From the NCBI GenBank assembly GCA_036345935.2, contig JADWOT020000141.1, forward strand, positions 1-64,000: a stretch of 64,000 nucleotides of DNA, in the 5' to 3' direction. How positions within the stretch are numbered: the first letter of the stretch is position 1; each line of letters opens with the position of its first letter. Shown here piece after piece: positions 38,886-52,519 of this stretch. This DNA is from Taenia hydatigena. Lineage: Eukaryota; Platyhelminthes; Cestoda; Cyclophyllidea; Taeniidae. The translations under genes and the position numbers were made by a program. The notes beneath the pieces were generated by a model. It saw only the letters and a program-made list of their open reading frames with translations, made no database searches and was not told the DNA's origin.

Positions 38886-41565
38886 ATGGTAATATAGCAT
38901 AGAGTATAGAGCATGGCCAGCAAAGTATCCTCCACTACGACCAAATTAAATGCTCATTCTTAACCTCGTTTCTGCAGCATTTGTTTAAATTCAGCTCAAA
39001 TATATAACGGTTCTGAAACTTGTAGTAAAATGGTATGGATTTGCCTTCAAAGTTTCAGTGGCATGTGAGATTACTTCCAACATAACTGTAGCGTTTGATG
39101 GGTCCTTCAGCCATTACTGCAGAGTGTTTTTAAGTCTGAACTTGTTCTTTGAAAACGATGAACAAGATGCGTCTAATCAAGTTTTTATGGTTCTTAAGTG
39201 TAAAACGTGACTCCTTCCTTTGTTTTAACAGCGGATTACGCCTAAGCTTAACATAAGTGTCAAAAGTGTTCGGCTGGTTTCACGACGTTTCCTCGATCAT
39301 GCTTAGAATCACATGTAGGGCTGAGGTTATATTTGGAAACAAGACACACTCGAAATAACCTTTGTTGTCGACTCACTCTATTATTAGGCGGCAAACTGCA
39401 ATACACGGTGGTGGAATGCGGCAAGTCCGCCTCTATTAACGACACTCGGAATCATATTCAAGTGTTTCAGCAGAGACAGGGCTGCAGAGTGATCGATGAG
39501 ACTTTAAGCATTAAAGGAATTAAAGCTTATATCAATAGAAGAATTGTAATTGATCCGAATCAGACGAACTAAATACGCAATCAACATAAGATTTAATAAA
39601 AGAAAAAAATATTTCAGTTAACAAATGTAGGTGCGATTGAGGTCCTGCGTCCTGTCATGCACATAGTTCCATCACAGCGAACCGTTTTCGTCGCACATTC
39701 AAGTGCTCGCTCACTTCAAAGTATGCTTTAAGTGAGGCAAAATGGTCAGCATGATCCTCAATTTACAAAAATGGCCGGATCATTTTTGCGGCAAATAGGG
39801 AAATGTATCATGCCTTACCATGGAAGATATTTCCTATACCAAAAATTTGCACGATGGTTTCGGACACAAATCGCTGCAACAGTGATGAGTGGACATCGAA
39901 AATACAAACAGGTATGAGAATAAACAATGGAATAAAATAAACCACTAGGCAAGCATTTAAATATTCAACTAGGTGAATAAACCCAAAAAAGGTCATAAGA
40001 GACAGTGAATAAACATTGATCCTCGTCAGCCGGTGGATTGACCGAACTAAATCGCAAAAATGAATTCTAGTCACTCATAATACTTTAAGAAGTGCTCTGT
40101 TATGCAATGTGCAACATTTAAGATGGTGAATGCATACCACTCTGAGTCTTTCTTATTTACTGAAAAAGCATTCCGGATTGGCAGATCAGATACCACTAAC
40201 ACGGAGATGAGCTGAGGGTGATAGATACGGCTCAATGGCAATGCTACCCAGCAGGGGGCCGACTAATGTGCACATACCTGGAAAAATGACGGCTCGAGGC
40301 TCCTAGTCCAGTGCTAAGAGAGAAGACCATTGCAGGGCAATTGCAGCTAAGCCTGCTTTGCAAATTTTTTTTAGTCGTGCTTTAATGAACGCCAGTATAA
40401 TGGCACGTTCTTGACCCCATTTTTTACAATGAGTGACTTTAGCATACACTAAGCGTAAAATGCGGCAAATGAACACAGTGTCACGAAAGGAAAAAAAATT
40501 TTGGTGCAGTAGTAAGTGAGGGATTTCAGCGTGTTTCGGTTGCCTGGTTTGTGACTTTGATTACATAACATTTCTACTGATTCAGTTCAGCATTATCGTG
40601 CCGGCTACCAGAGATATAAGGTAGGTAGAAGTTGATCTACAAGTAAGATAATTGTACATTTGTCCTCGTCCTTAGACCAAATCATACAACAATGCGTTAT
40701 GGACGCGTCAAATTCAATAGCTTTTCCGCATCAGTAGTTCCCGAGACATGGACCGGACCGCGAAAACCAGGTATCGCATTTACATGGCGTATTTTGAAAC
40801 AGGATTTTTAATATCATGGTGCAAGTCTAGAAGGACGGGCGTGTCAAAGTTCTACCCATTCCTTACAACAAAGTCTGCGTACAGAGCAGCGCTCCAATTG
40901 AAATGCAGATTGTTATTTCGCGATGCGATGCATTGCAACCCACCGCATAAAAATGTGATGCATCGACAAATAATGTGGAATCAAGTTTGTTACTTTCACA
41001 AATAAGAGCGCGGTTCTGTGTGATCGTGAGCGCAGTGGAGAAAGCATTGTATAACTAGTAGAGAGGATAATGCTCTTAATACAATTTCGCGACACAGACA
41101 CGTACTATTACTATCCCCTTTAAATTCAGAAATATTGCGCTGCTAAAAATAATTAGCAGAAATGCATCTCTGCTCGCTCCATGGCAATCGCAAAGAGCAA
41201 TTGCTAAAGTCTTTTAACAATTGATGTCTCGCACTGCTCTCACCATTCCCAAACGCCTAGTAGGTGTCCCTGCAAGGAAAAAGCACCAGGGATAAAAAGC
41301 CGAGGACACGCATCAACAACAGGGCAGTGCATTGGAGCCAAAGCGTATTAGTATCGATGGCTCTTTTCATGCTCTTCTATCTAACTTACATGCACAACAA
41401 TGAACAAAACTCGATCAAGGTAAAAACGCAAACATAAGTGAGTGCAGTGAGTGCGCAATAGCGCTGGTTAGAGAAGGCGATTCGGTAGGATACACTTGTG
41501 GTTAAAAGCTGCCATTAGAATCCTATTTAACGCCTAACAGACTTGCCTAGTTCCTAGTTTGGCCG
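38886..41565. other. No supported gene between R2a and the truncated R1
   Basis: Frames up to 88 codons without recognisable domains. No clear repeat structure. Confidence 0.45.
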
Positions 41566-42290
41566 CAGTGCAGTAGTTCATAAAGGTAAAAAACAGATAG
41601 GCGCTGGAAATGTTTGTGAAGAGTCAGTCGGGTTCAGATGGCAAGAAGGTAATGCAGATGGCTCATCAACCGATGAATGTAAGATGGTTTGAAATTGGCG
41701 TGCATTTTAGCGTTCAACTAGCAAGTAATTGATTAAGACCTTGTGCATAGCATGGCCAATGTGTACTTGGAATTCTCTTCTCAATAGTTTCCGCCATTCC
41801 TCCTGCCAAGCATCGAAAAGTGACGTAGAACAGGTGCCTTGAGTCCTTATTGCTGTTCTCCTAGTTAGCAGCAAGTTATAACCTCCATTTTTGATACTCT
41901 ATAGCATGACTGCATGAAGTAGTAGAGATTTTCAAAATAAGCCCTTTTTTCACCCTCCATTCGGGGAGCATCACGAAGAAGCTTTCTTCACTATCAACGG
42001 TTACTTAAATGCGCAAGCAAGTAGAGAAGGCAGAAGGAGGAGCTCGCACACACCCAGCAGTGTCAACAGATCTAAACGTAATCGTCTTCTCCTTGCAATA
42101 CCACTAGAATGAAGAGAATGATTTACTTTAGAATGGTAAATGGGTTAGGATGGTAACGCGGACGGGTGATGAATGGGAAGAGGAAGAAAGCAGAAAATAG
42201 GAGTAGAGGGATTGAATTATTTGCATGATGGCATTAATTAAGAAGGGAAGACAAATGATTAAGGGACATTAATACGTCTCCTCTATCAAT
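41566..42290 (-). repeat. R1 dispersed element, truncated copy
   Basis: Matches left-arm positions of about 1280-1895 in the same orientation, starting with the shared block cagtgcagtagttcataaag. It includes one terminal inverted repeat near 42000-42025 and a purine-rich outer flank (gatgaatgggaagaggaag) also seen in the arm near 1810-1830. The other half of the element is missing. The shared outer flank shows that the repeat unit is longer than the core between the inverted termini. Confidence 0.6.
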
Positions 42291-42823
42291 CGATCTCTTC
42301 TTAAAAAACGCACTGCTCAATTTGCCCTCATCTACTTCCCTTTCTTATGACCCACAGTCTCACATATCCACAACTTCGCCGCCTATACCCAAGAAATTTA
42401 AACTTTTCTTTAAGTACACAAACATTTTACCTTTTGGAAATATTATACTTTACCACTATCGCACCAAAGTTTTTACCGTCTTCCTCCCCAATTTTCAAGC
42501 AATCAAATTATTTAAATCAATACGACTAGTTTAAAAACAATTCTTCTCAAATTGATGTCATTCAAAATATCTTTAACAGCAAATACCGCACACTAAAAAG
42601 GGATGTTCTTACACTATCAAATGGCATACAAAACCATCGAATTTTAATAGGTCGTTCTTTGCGGATCCCATGGCAAAATGGAAAGGACAATCATTGACGA
42701 ATGAAAATGCACACAGAAAAGGAACAGAAAAAATATTGCTATGGCACATTTGAAATCCTATGAAATGTAACCAAATTCACAGTGCAGTAAATCCAAAGAC
42801 CAAAACATCCATTATGATAAGAC

Positions 42824-43270
42824 AACGAAAAATTTTGTGTATTTCTACAAAGGCTGCAGTTAAATGATGCAAATCGGTGCATCACTAAAGGTCACAGATC
42901 TCGACACTTGGAATACAGTCGCATGATTAAAATCGATATAATAAGGACAAATTCAGAGCTGTAGCCAACTCAACTGCGGTCAAAGGATGCATAAAAATAT
43001 ATCAACTACAAAATCATCACGCTCGTTACTTCCATACAACAACGACGAAAGCTGCGCTCTCGCCACTTCCACCGCAGTGACAAGATGAAAATGCATGCAC
43101 CAACGACGAAAGCTGAGCTGCCGCCAATTCCACGCAACGATAGTGACATGATGCAAATCCATACCTTAACAGCGAAAGCTTTGATCTTGTCACTTCCACT
43201 GCATTCACATGATGAAACTCGATACTGCAACGACGAAAGCTCTGCTCTCGCCGCTCGCACCGCACTCACA
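42824..43270 (+). repeat. Minisatellite, unit about 61 bp
   Basis: The core aacgacgaaagct begins at 43041, 43102, 43168 (as aacagcgaaagct) and 43229, giving spacings of 61, 66 and 61. Each is followed by a ctcgccacttccacygca block and then atgatgaaa/atgcaaat. More diverged units precede it at about 42887, 42943 and 43004. Open frames on the minus strand repeat the same peptide because of the tandem structure and are not evidence of a gene. Confidence 0.75.
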
Positions 43271-46200
43271 TTTTATTGGGGATCAGTTTGCGAATCCAAC
43301 TTTTGGTGCTTTAGATAGATACGTACATTGGTGTCAAATATGAAGTGAAAACGTTATTGTGGTTTTGATCGCATCCGTTTTGTCAAGGAGCTTTGAAAGG
43401 ATTTTGAATAAGTTTTGATAAAGTTTTGAGAAAAGTAACTGGCAGAGACTTTTATCTAGCATAATTCATTTACAAATGCGCTGCCATCTTAGAGTGAGAG
43501 AATGAAGTGCGAAAGGATTTCAAGCTTATCTTTATGTAGCCGGAGGCCAATTTACTTGGTGCATCAATATTTTTACGTTGCGGGCCAATTCGCACTCAAA
43601 CCGTTAAAAATGTGTGCAATCACCAATGGAATATAAATAAGCTAACTCAAGTGTAACGAAAATAAATTTTATAAGCAGGGATAAAGCTTAGAAACAGAAC
43701 ATGCAAGGGCTTCTGGTGCCAGCGATTATCAGAATAAGTCAGCGTGGATTTGATTTGCTCCAAAGATGGGAGTTTAAATGGCTGGCGCTGGGGCTACGTC
43801 AACACATTGCTATAAAGCCACGTGGTCATCATGATTACCGGATTTATCATTGCCTGCTCATTACAAATGTAATGAACTAAAATAAGATCGCAACGATGGC
43901 ATCCATAGCAGAGTCTGTTTACTGCCATTAGGCCTTTTTGGTTGAAACGGGAAGATGTGACTGTACTTGCAATGAAAAGCATGCACACGATTGAAATTCA
44001 GGAGGGTCTTCATTATTGTCAGCAACTACCAACACCGATGGGTCAGCCTACAATACATTAAAAATGTAAGTCTGTGCAAACCATCTACTACCACGCTCAC
44101 CCCATCTATTATAGCTCAAAATTTGTGCTTGTCGAATGCGTCGCTTATTCCCACAGCAGGATTGTACTAGTCCAGAGGAGAGTCGACTGACAAACCTGCC
44201 CCTCATTTGGCGATTGAAGAGTAACCACAGCAAACTATTTTGCAATGGCAGGTACAATTTTTTGACATTTCGACACATTGCCATTGATGCGTAAGCAGGT
44301 TCGCTCTGATGGGGTACGTATTTGATCTACCTGCTCTACACTCTGTTTCTGCCCAGCATTGCATTTTGTCAAGAATTAAATAACAAGATGGGCACATGTT
44401 TCGTACTCTTCGTGATTCTGCCTACCTACATTTGGATTCACACCTTCGGATTGTAGAAATGTTTAGAAATTCCTCCTTCTTAGTGGTCAGAGGTGGATTT
44501 AAACACGCATTCTAATGCAATGATCGCATCGATGGAGGTAAGTTGCGTGCCTCAGTAATTGGGATAAGATGCTCTCTTATAAAAATAAAGCATGTCTTGC
44601 ATTATTAGAGAAAGCTAATCTCACTCACTTACTTAACAAAAAGCTTCAATACGTAAGGCATCAGATTCTTAATTACCTCATATTGTTGCGCATCTTAGTA
44701 ACACATGAGCAAGTGACATCTCTGACGACAATCAATCAACAAGGCTGTTTATGGCATTGCGAACTCGTCATTGATTCTTAATATTGTTTATGCAGTCAAA
44801 AAATAAAATAACATCCACCTTTGCTCTGTTTTTTCTCATAATATCATTTATGCAATGTGGAATTTCCACCCGTCTTTATAAATGTCTCATATCGTAATTT
44901 GTGAAAGGGCTACCATCTGCTGTTAAAACACATTAACAGTGAAGTCGCTACCATCCTGTTAAATTGGAGAACCACGATTAGGGAGTCTACGGAATTTCGA
45001 ACCTGCAGTGCGCAATCCAATGACAACAGCACCAAAATATGAAGTCACTAATAAATCGAGAAACCAATTTTTCCTATTTTGTGTCATCGTAACAATTGGG
45101 ACCTTAGCCTACAGTATTTCAAAAGATGCTTGCATCGTTAGAAGGATATTCCAAATTAAAGTTCCAAAAATTCCAGTTTTGCATTGACTTTTGGATTCAC
45201 TGTCTCGTATTACGCCTCATGATTGAGCAACAGCACTGAGTTCAAAATTTATCAGTCCGCATACTTTGATCACTAAGAAGGCGGGTTATATTGCAAATCT
45301 AGCGGCATGCATGGATCACGTAGAAGGTTGTTCACTTCAAGCACTTTCGCCCCTCTCGTTTCCGGCTGCATGCCGTTGACCTCTTTTCGGGATGTTCGGC
45401 AGTCATTGCTCAACACTTTGTGTGGTGATAATCGGGAATTCCATTAAAAGTCCTGGCGCTTCATTGGGTGGCGCTAGAATAGCTGCTTATCATCAACAAA
45501 AATAGTGCAGTATCTGCCTTTCAAACTGTCCTCCACAAGATGGAAGGACATGAACGAAGGGTCATTCTATTCCATACTTACGCATCAAATAAAGCACGCT
45601 TGGTGATTCGTTGGAAGGAAAGTTTTTTCACAGATTGCTCTTTTGAAATAGCTTTCCGTACTTATCAATGAGTGGCTTGCACTCATGTCGACCGAAAATG
45701 CGTGAAGATATCGCCTATGATTTTAAGAGTTTTCTCTTGGTAAGGAGGCCAAAAAATGCTTAAACAAGAGCACTTTTAGAACCAATATCCTTTAGCATGG
45801 AATAATTTTTGGGCCGCAATGAAACATGAGTCTTATGCATCATGCAAATGGTTAAATTTATTTACATGTTTGGGTTAGCTTTTTGCAGAGTGGCTGAGAG
45901 ATGATGTGAAATTCGTCGCTTCTATTAGAGTTTTGGAAGACGGCGTACAGTTTGGTCACATAGCTGTTTTTCTTTTTTTATGAACTTCAGCAAGTCAATT
46001 GTGTATCGCCTAACTAACTTATTTTCGTCCATCCGCTTTTGCCGCTTCGTCCTGAAGTTCAGGAAAACAAGTCTCCTGCGAGCAAAATATCTCGATTACT
46101 GCGTTACCCTTCAGCTCTATTGTCACATTGCTATTGGACTAGAGAATGAGTAGGACAAGAGGTTTGACGAACATCACACCTGACAGGCGTCCGTTATAAT

Positions 46201-48456
46201 GGCACTGTTTCCTTTTGCTCTACCTACGGACACTTTGGCTTAATCGTTTACCGTATTTGCGACTTTGACTGGGCATCTAGGAGCCTGCCGCTACAGAACG
46301 TACCAACACATTATCTTTTAAAGAAGGATGCCCTTACTTTATCTATGCACTATTAGGGCCATTATAATTAGCTTATTATTTTGCGCTTGTGCTGTTCCCA
46401 AAAGCATGGCCTTGTACTTTCCATCTGTAACAACGTAGGAACACCAAATGTACTATATAGCTTCTTTCAAGCCATCATAAGTATGCATGGACCTCTTTGC
46501 TGAAAAGGCTGTGGTATCTGTTATAAAATCTAGCAAAAGACAATTTTTTATGAATGGCTTACAGCCCTAAATCGCCTAAAATTGAAGTGTCTTTCTCCAA
46601 AGATCTTAATTTTTCACTTATGTTTCTAGAGTTGCTTATGGTGTAACACCCATATTCCAAGTTATTTGGTCAAAACTTTGAGGAAATAACTAGAACAACT
46701 CAGTGAAATTGGCTAGCCGACTGCAGTAGAAACCCGTAATCCATGGTCGCAGTGACGCTATATCACCGAGATGGCTAAAATTGCTCTGCAAGTTGCATTC
46801 CCATTCCGGCAAAAATTTACAAATAAGACTAGTATCATCATTCACAAAAACCCAACAGTTTTTATTAAATTAAACAAGGCCTGCTCTGATGTCAGTACAA
46901 TATTGCCATGGCAATACCACAAAGGAGCGTGGCTATCTATTCCTTAGTTCTGTGGTGATCCAAGCCGACAATTACAATTGCTACAAAAAATAAACTAGTG
47001 CTACTATAGAGACCGCCTTTAAATGACGTGATCACGAAAGTTATTCGCTTTGAACTTCTACTATACCTCATGTTATCTACACAAACGCTCGGCGCATTGC
47101 TATGCTATTACAGCTTTGTCATATGAACCTAGAGGCAGGACAAGTAAGGTTTATTGAAGAGAACTGATTCGAGTGTTATGAGAGATTAAAGTGGGTAAAA
47201 TGGTGGAAGGATGTAAACGTGGAAAGTGCCCCAGCAAAAACAACGGCTTCGTTGCGAGTCTGATCACTCGTGTGGTAGAGGGGAGTAGGCCGCAGAAGGA
47301 CAGTACGTTACAAGAGAGATGGGAACAGCAAATGTTGCCGTTATGCTGCGCTACTGTCGGATAATTTGGTTCTCTTATTTATATGCCGGTAACCCTTCAT
47401 CTCTTATACGCACTGCTGCGACTCACTTCAGTTAGCCTCATGGAACGAAATTGACGAAACAATCGGAGAAATAAGCAAGCTCAAAAGTATCACATTTAAA
47501 AATTCTGATGTTGAATGGGCAAAGTCCATGGGAATATGCTCAAACTATAAACAAATCTTTGCAGAAATGGGTCCTTAACCATAGATCAGACATATACGCA
47601 GCCGCTTTGTTGATTAAATATATGCTTCACTGAGTTACAGGAGAACTGCTTTACCCACGCAGCGAAGAATGCCAGCAGTCATTCGACCGCGTTTTGAATC
47701 GACTTTTGCTTCTGCCAATATTGCTACACTCTGTAAGTGGCCCTAAATACCGCTACTATTCGTACTTTTAAGGCTAGTCTTTAAAAGCTGAGGGGCCAAG
47801 GCGCGATGTACCTGCATCAGTGATGCCCACCGGCTGCAAAATTTACCATCAAGTCGCATGGCATTTTAATCCTAAATAAAACAAAATGTTATTTTCTGTT
47901 CTAAATCTTATGGAGTCTATTCGTTACACAAGATTAAATTTGAGCATCTCAACGTCACTTCGCAAGGTTATGCTAATGCACAAGATGAAGTTATGTGCAT
48001 CTCGCCTTCCAAATTGGTTTCATGGTACAAGTTTTATGGTTTGTTATGCACGTTTCCCCATGTTTTTGAAGCAATACGACCACTTACAAAGGTTCTCTTC
48101 CATATTATGCTACCCAGCTCATAAACTTCCTTAATTCTGTAGGAATTGCAGGCACAATTAGGATTTTTACAAACACCTTCGTAAAGTTTGCCTGCAAAAT
48201 TACGCATTTTTTAAATGTTAAAACCACTACCCTTTAAGTGAAAAGAAGAAGCAACTATCTTTCACTTGGCCTCCAGTTTTTACAAATATTTCAAAGACCA
48301 CCACAACAATGGCTGTACCACTGTAGGGCAGCAAACGGTTCAAGCTCCAATGCACACCATCTTCACTGTCGTGCGATGTAATCGGACGTCTGGTTGAGGA
48401 CTGATCCAGAAGGTCTACCTGCTTACTAATCACATTCGCTTCATACTCGGTCACAG
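43271..48456. other. No supported gene upstream of the zinc-finger paralog
   Basis: The 5' exons of the paralog should lie here or be lost. A fragment near 48024-48085 (FMVC, then 12 residues, then HLQR) looks like a finger whose first Cys is Phe and which lacks the final His. It could be a dead upstream finger. Nothing else is supported. Confidence 0.4.
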
Positions 48457-49347
48457 ATTCTCGTACAACTCACCCTTCTTATGACCAAAACGGATGCCTG
48501 CATCTGCAGACTGTGCCCAGCGCAGTTCAGAAACATTATCTTATTATTTGCACACTTGGAGCGCGTGCACCACTGTAGGAACATTATACTTTTAAAAATA
48601 ACTTTTCTATGCAACAACACCTTGTATGCCTTGTAAATGAGTGCATACATGATCAAAAGCATGTCTTTATGGAGAAGTATGTGCATTAATGCATAGATGT
48701 GTAAGGTTAGGTCATGAAGAGTTTATTTGTGCAGGGTGGGATAATGCCTGTATTAATGCGAAAGATGAAGACCTGTGTAAAAGGTGGTTAAATTAGGCGA
48801 ATGGCAGCACAGGTTCAGCATCTCATTTTAAACGTTTCATATGTTATAGTAAAGTTGATTCTTAATTGTCCGAATTGCACAAGGTATTACAAAACCCTCG
48901 GAATGCTCCTACGTCATCAGAGAGGTGAGAAAACTTGTAAATTCATCATCGTCTTTTCCACTCAGTCAGCGTGTATGATAAAATTATACAAGTGCATTCT
49001 TTTGAACCTCAAAACTAGCTTGGGAACACAATGTGTGCTTCTGTTGTGGCACTCACTTCGAGACCTTTAGCTTCTCAGCATTAGCACTAGCATTTCATGC
49101 CAACTCCTCCCAAAATTGTTTTGCTGTGCCACACTGCAGTCATGCGGATGGAGAATTCAAAAGTACGCCTTCGCTGCACAGAATGCTACGCAGAATTCAT
49201 GACGCTGGAGGCTTTAGGCGAACACATGCGTTCACATAATTTCTGTAGGTGCTGCTTCATCTATCAGGCCTATTTTGCGATAATTGCATCCTAAAACGCC
49301 TTGACTTCTCTTACTTTGCAGGTGTTTGGCTCGCAATGCTTGCTTAG
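48457..49347 (+). CDS. Diverged C2H2 zinc-finger paralog with one decayed finger; possible pseudogene
   Basis: Exons homologous to the palindrome genes: A' about 48457-48574 (CxCxxC-x12-H-x4-H, donor gtagga), B' 48850-48924 (CPNC-x12-HQR, donor gtgaga), C' from 49019, D' 49140-49244 (CTEC-x12-HMRSH, donor gtaggt), E' 49322-49347. B' and D' have exactly the lengths of B and D (75 and 105 nt), and the introns are again phase 1. D and D' share about 16 of 35 residues. Exon C' begins normally (WEHNVC) but carries a short duplication of about 12 nt (agcatta/agcattt) plus other indels. These push the first His four residues out of place and remove the second. The stretch that should be its 3' intron is only about 22 nt, too short to splice. 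Three fingers look constrained and one is broken, so this is either a recent pseudogene or a gene using different splicing. Skipping C' keeps frame but costs finger B' its last His. Confidence 0.6.
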
Positions 49348-52300
49348 AACGCAAGTTGATGTTATTATATTACCAAATTTGTGAGTTCTTGTTAGTCTTT
49401 CGTTTATATTTTCGCATAGAACTGGTGGCTTAGTAAGCAAGAACAATAGCTGATGAAGGCTACTAGCATGCTGCAAAATGATTTTGTGGTAGGTCTTACA
49501 TAAGCAGATTCACCTGTGCAACACCAATTAGGCGTTGCCTGGCTGACAATTTAGGGCAAACGATGCATCACGAAACGTCAAATCTCATTGTTATCTTAGG
49601 CAGGAATAGACAGCGACACGGTGGTATCATGTGATCAATAGTCGAGTGTAATTATAGATGCTATTAGTTTTTAATGCACTGCGCACCTAAATGCGAACAT
49701 GACAAAGTGCACACTCCTTTATTATGTTTCAGTGCGATCCAGGAAGCTGCCTTAGTAATCAGCTGTGAGCTTTGCTAGCAGACTTGCGCTCGACAAAGGG
49801 GGCAAACCTCAACTTTACTGCTATCATTTTGTTCTGGTTGGTGCTACACGTGGGATGGATTTTCGATAAATGTTATAAGATCGAGGTAAAGATACCAAAA
49901 CATGTAGTGCTGAGAATAAGAAATAAAGAAGGACAAGGATGGTATACTAAAGACGTTGTTGTCAGAGGCTGAACTGTTTCCCACTTCCAAACGCACAAGC
50001 TAATTCTTAGATTTCCACTTGAACGCAGCATGTTTGCTTGTAGAATTTTGCGACGAAAATTAAAACAGTTTTTTAAATGCCCGCATTGGGACTGTATCTA
50101 ACAATCGCTACGTAAACAAAGGTCAGGCACTGCGTCATATGCGTGCAATTTATACATTCTCCGGTCTCTAAGGCACTTGTCACATCATTCCGCTGTGACA
50201 ATTGTTCCGAATGAGGAAGAAAAGAAAGACAAATTGAAGGGGTAATAGTAAGGCAGACATACTAGACGTGGTTGCAGCTTTTGAGAACAGTAGGGGTAGA
50301 AAGAAATCTCCTTGTCACAATTTTTAATGTATTGACTGCAGAAGTGCCAATGAACGCTATGAATAAGAAAAAAGTCATCTTGGCTTTACTGCATTGCAGT
50401 TGGCCTCAGAAAACAGAAGAGTGCTCATTAAGCACTGCTACACTGCACACACGACGGAGTTCTCATAAATACGCGCTTTACTGAGCGAACCCCTTTGCCA
50501 AAATTAACTCACTGAGTGGAATTCGAGATGGAGTTTCCTGTATAAAGGATGATACCTCCACTGCTCGTCTTGAATCACAGAGTAACTTGCAAGCTAGTCA
50601 ACTATGCTAATTCCATATTTCTGATGAAATTATTAGGTTCATTAAATTTAAATTCACCTTATTAGTCTCCTTTAATTAACCCTGCTGCTTTCCTAGCTCT
50701 GATTTGACTTTGTTCACTGCGCTCTCATTAACCAGATATGAAGTGGCTACTCGCTGCGGCTACTCTTTTTCTAATCCTAACCAAGGAATCCACTGGCAAG
50801 ACTGCTTATCGTCAATTTTGAAATGAAGCTTGCTGAAGGGATACTACACATGGGGAAAAGAGAGGTGAAAGCTGTGGTCGTGCCTCTCAAATTTTATTAC
50901 CTAGCAGTGCCAGGTAGCCATCAATTTGATAAAGAGGCCATTAGAAAACTTACAGGGGCCGATTTCATACATGCACATCATTTAAAGTAAAAAGCCACAG
51001 GAAAAGCTAGAGATTAGGTTATTTAAGTACCTCTTAGCTGTGCACTAGCTGCTCGATTGGTATGAAAGTCTTCTGAACCTAAATCATCTATTGTAGCTGC
51101 TCCTTAGGACGTCTAGTTGAATTAAAGGGCTGCACTTCAGGTCAGCATGCCCTGTGTCACAATTACGGGGGAGAAATTAGTAGTAGAGAAAAACGGCATG
51201 TGGGGTTCCTTCGCCAATCCTTCCATTATTTACCACGAGCTGTAGCTAAGGCTACAAAGCAGATGTATATGCTGGTCCCAGAAGGTGAAGAAAAAGGAAA
51301 CACAAGCATTTGAAGGATTGACTCCAAAAGTAGCTACAGATTGAATTTCGCCTATTTATTTTTACGGCAGCATAAAAATTTTGGTAGGACAATGTTCCTA
51401 ATGCGAAGTATAGTGAATTACTGGCCACTAAGGTTAGGTGAGCTGTGGATAAGAGGCCTAATATGCCGAAAGGCACAGTTGTATAGGTTGAATCCTCGCA
51501 AGATAAGAAGAACCTATGTTGGGAGAAATGGCAAGCTACCGATAAGGGAAATGATGGGGACTCCCAGGCCTATCGTTAAGATGCAACAATCAAGCAAATG
51601 GATTAAAGAGCCGTCCGTTAATCATAAAAATCAGATAGACAACTGGATTTACAAAAAAAGAAAACAAGTTGCATTGGAGATAAGGCGTCAATATCGTCTT
51701 GACTACCTTTACTTTCACAGAGTGTTAGGGACCTTTTCTACTTCATTCCGGGAAGAAGAATCACGCCATTCGCCGCAATCGCTTCCCCTTACCCCAATTT
51801 CCCCATTACGTCATTTTTCTTCTTTGACTCTTCTTGTATTCTACCCCTACTTGTCAAACTTGTGAACCCTTTTCCTTATTTGCATTCGTAACTGATTTCA
51901 GCTGTTGCAGAGCCTTACTCGGTTCCTTTCATTTATTCCTTGCAATCCACCCACTTCTAGGCAAAACGATGAAATAGCAGCTGCTACAACCAGATAAACT
52001 TCATACCTGTTTCTCTTCTATTGCTCTCGTATGACCATCTGCATGAGCTGCTTTGTGAGGGCTTCTACTTTAGCAGTCTACATAAATTTGCTGTTAAAAC
52101 ATTTTCGCCTTTTAAATAATCACGCTTCGTCACTTAATTAGTATGATGGCAGTCGTAAGAAATTGTAGACAGCAGGCAATTGATTGATTAGTAGTGAGCA
52201 GGTACGTCCGGGTAAATTAAGCATGTGTTTCCTTTGCCACCTCCAAATCAACTTCTCTGTTGCATTGGATTCTCGCAATAAGCTATAATTGATAGAGAGA

Positions 52301-52519
52301 GCGTGTTATAGAACTCACTTATCAGACGATGAAATTGCCATGAAAAAAACCAACCACCCTTTTACATACAGAGCATCCTCATAAATAAAGTGCATCGAAA
52401 GGAGCACACCTTCTTCGTTTTCTCTTAGAACGCAGCACTGCAATAATGGCAACAATTACAGGTCTGCCAAAAATCATCGACTTTCTCTAGCCTACTGAAA
52501 TGAATAGCGTAATGTCAAT
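49348..52519. other. No supported gene downstream of the zinc-finger paralog
   Basis: Contains the window's longest open frame (51341-51865, 174 codons). It is rich in basic residues at first and in Ser/Pro/Leu at the end, has no recognised domain, and its length is about what chance would give in 64 kb. The decayed finger at 50060-50145 is listed separately. Confidence 0.4.
50060..50145 (+). pseudogene. Decayed C2H2 finger fragment
   Basis: The + strand shows FKCPHW (a canonical FKCPHC start with one Cys changed to Trp). It is followed in another frame by QALRHMRA, which resembles the helix-and-His end of a C2H2 finger. The two halves are separated by a stop and a frame change, so this is not a working exon. 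It lies about 0.7 kb downstream of the zinc-finger paralog in the same orientation and may be a leftover from an expanded finger cluster. A chance resemblance cannot be excluded. Confidence 0.35.

Noticed and set aside
42980..43269. Overlapping minus-strand frames with repeated peptides
   Set aside because: They are by-products of the 61-bp minisatellite; the unit is not always a multiple of three.
50390..50465. LHC...H-x5-H resemblance to exon B
   Set aside because: The second Cys is Pro and the loop is one residue too long; DNA similarity to exon B ends after about nine bases.
51341..51865. Longest open frame (174 codons) as a protein-coding gene
   Set aside because: No domain or signal is recognised, no splice context was found, and in 64 kb of this composition a frame of this length is expected about by chance.
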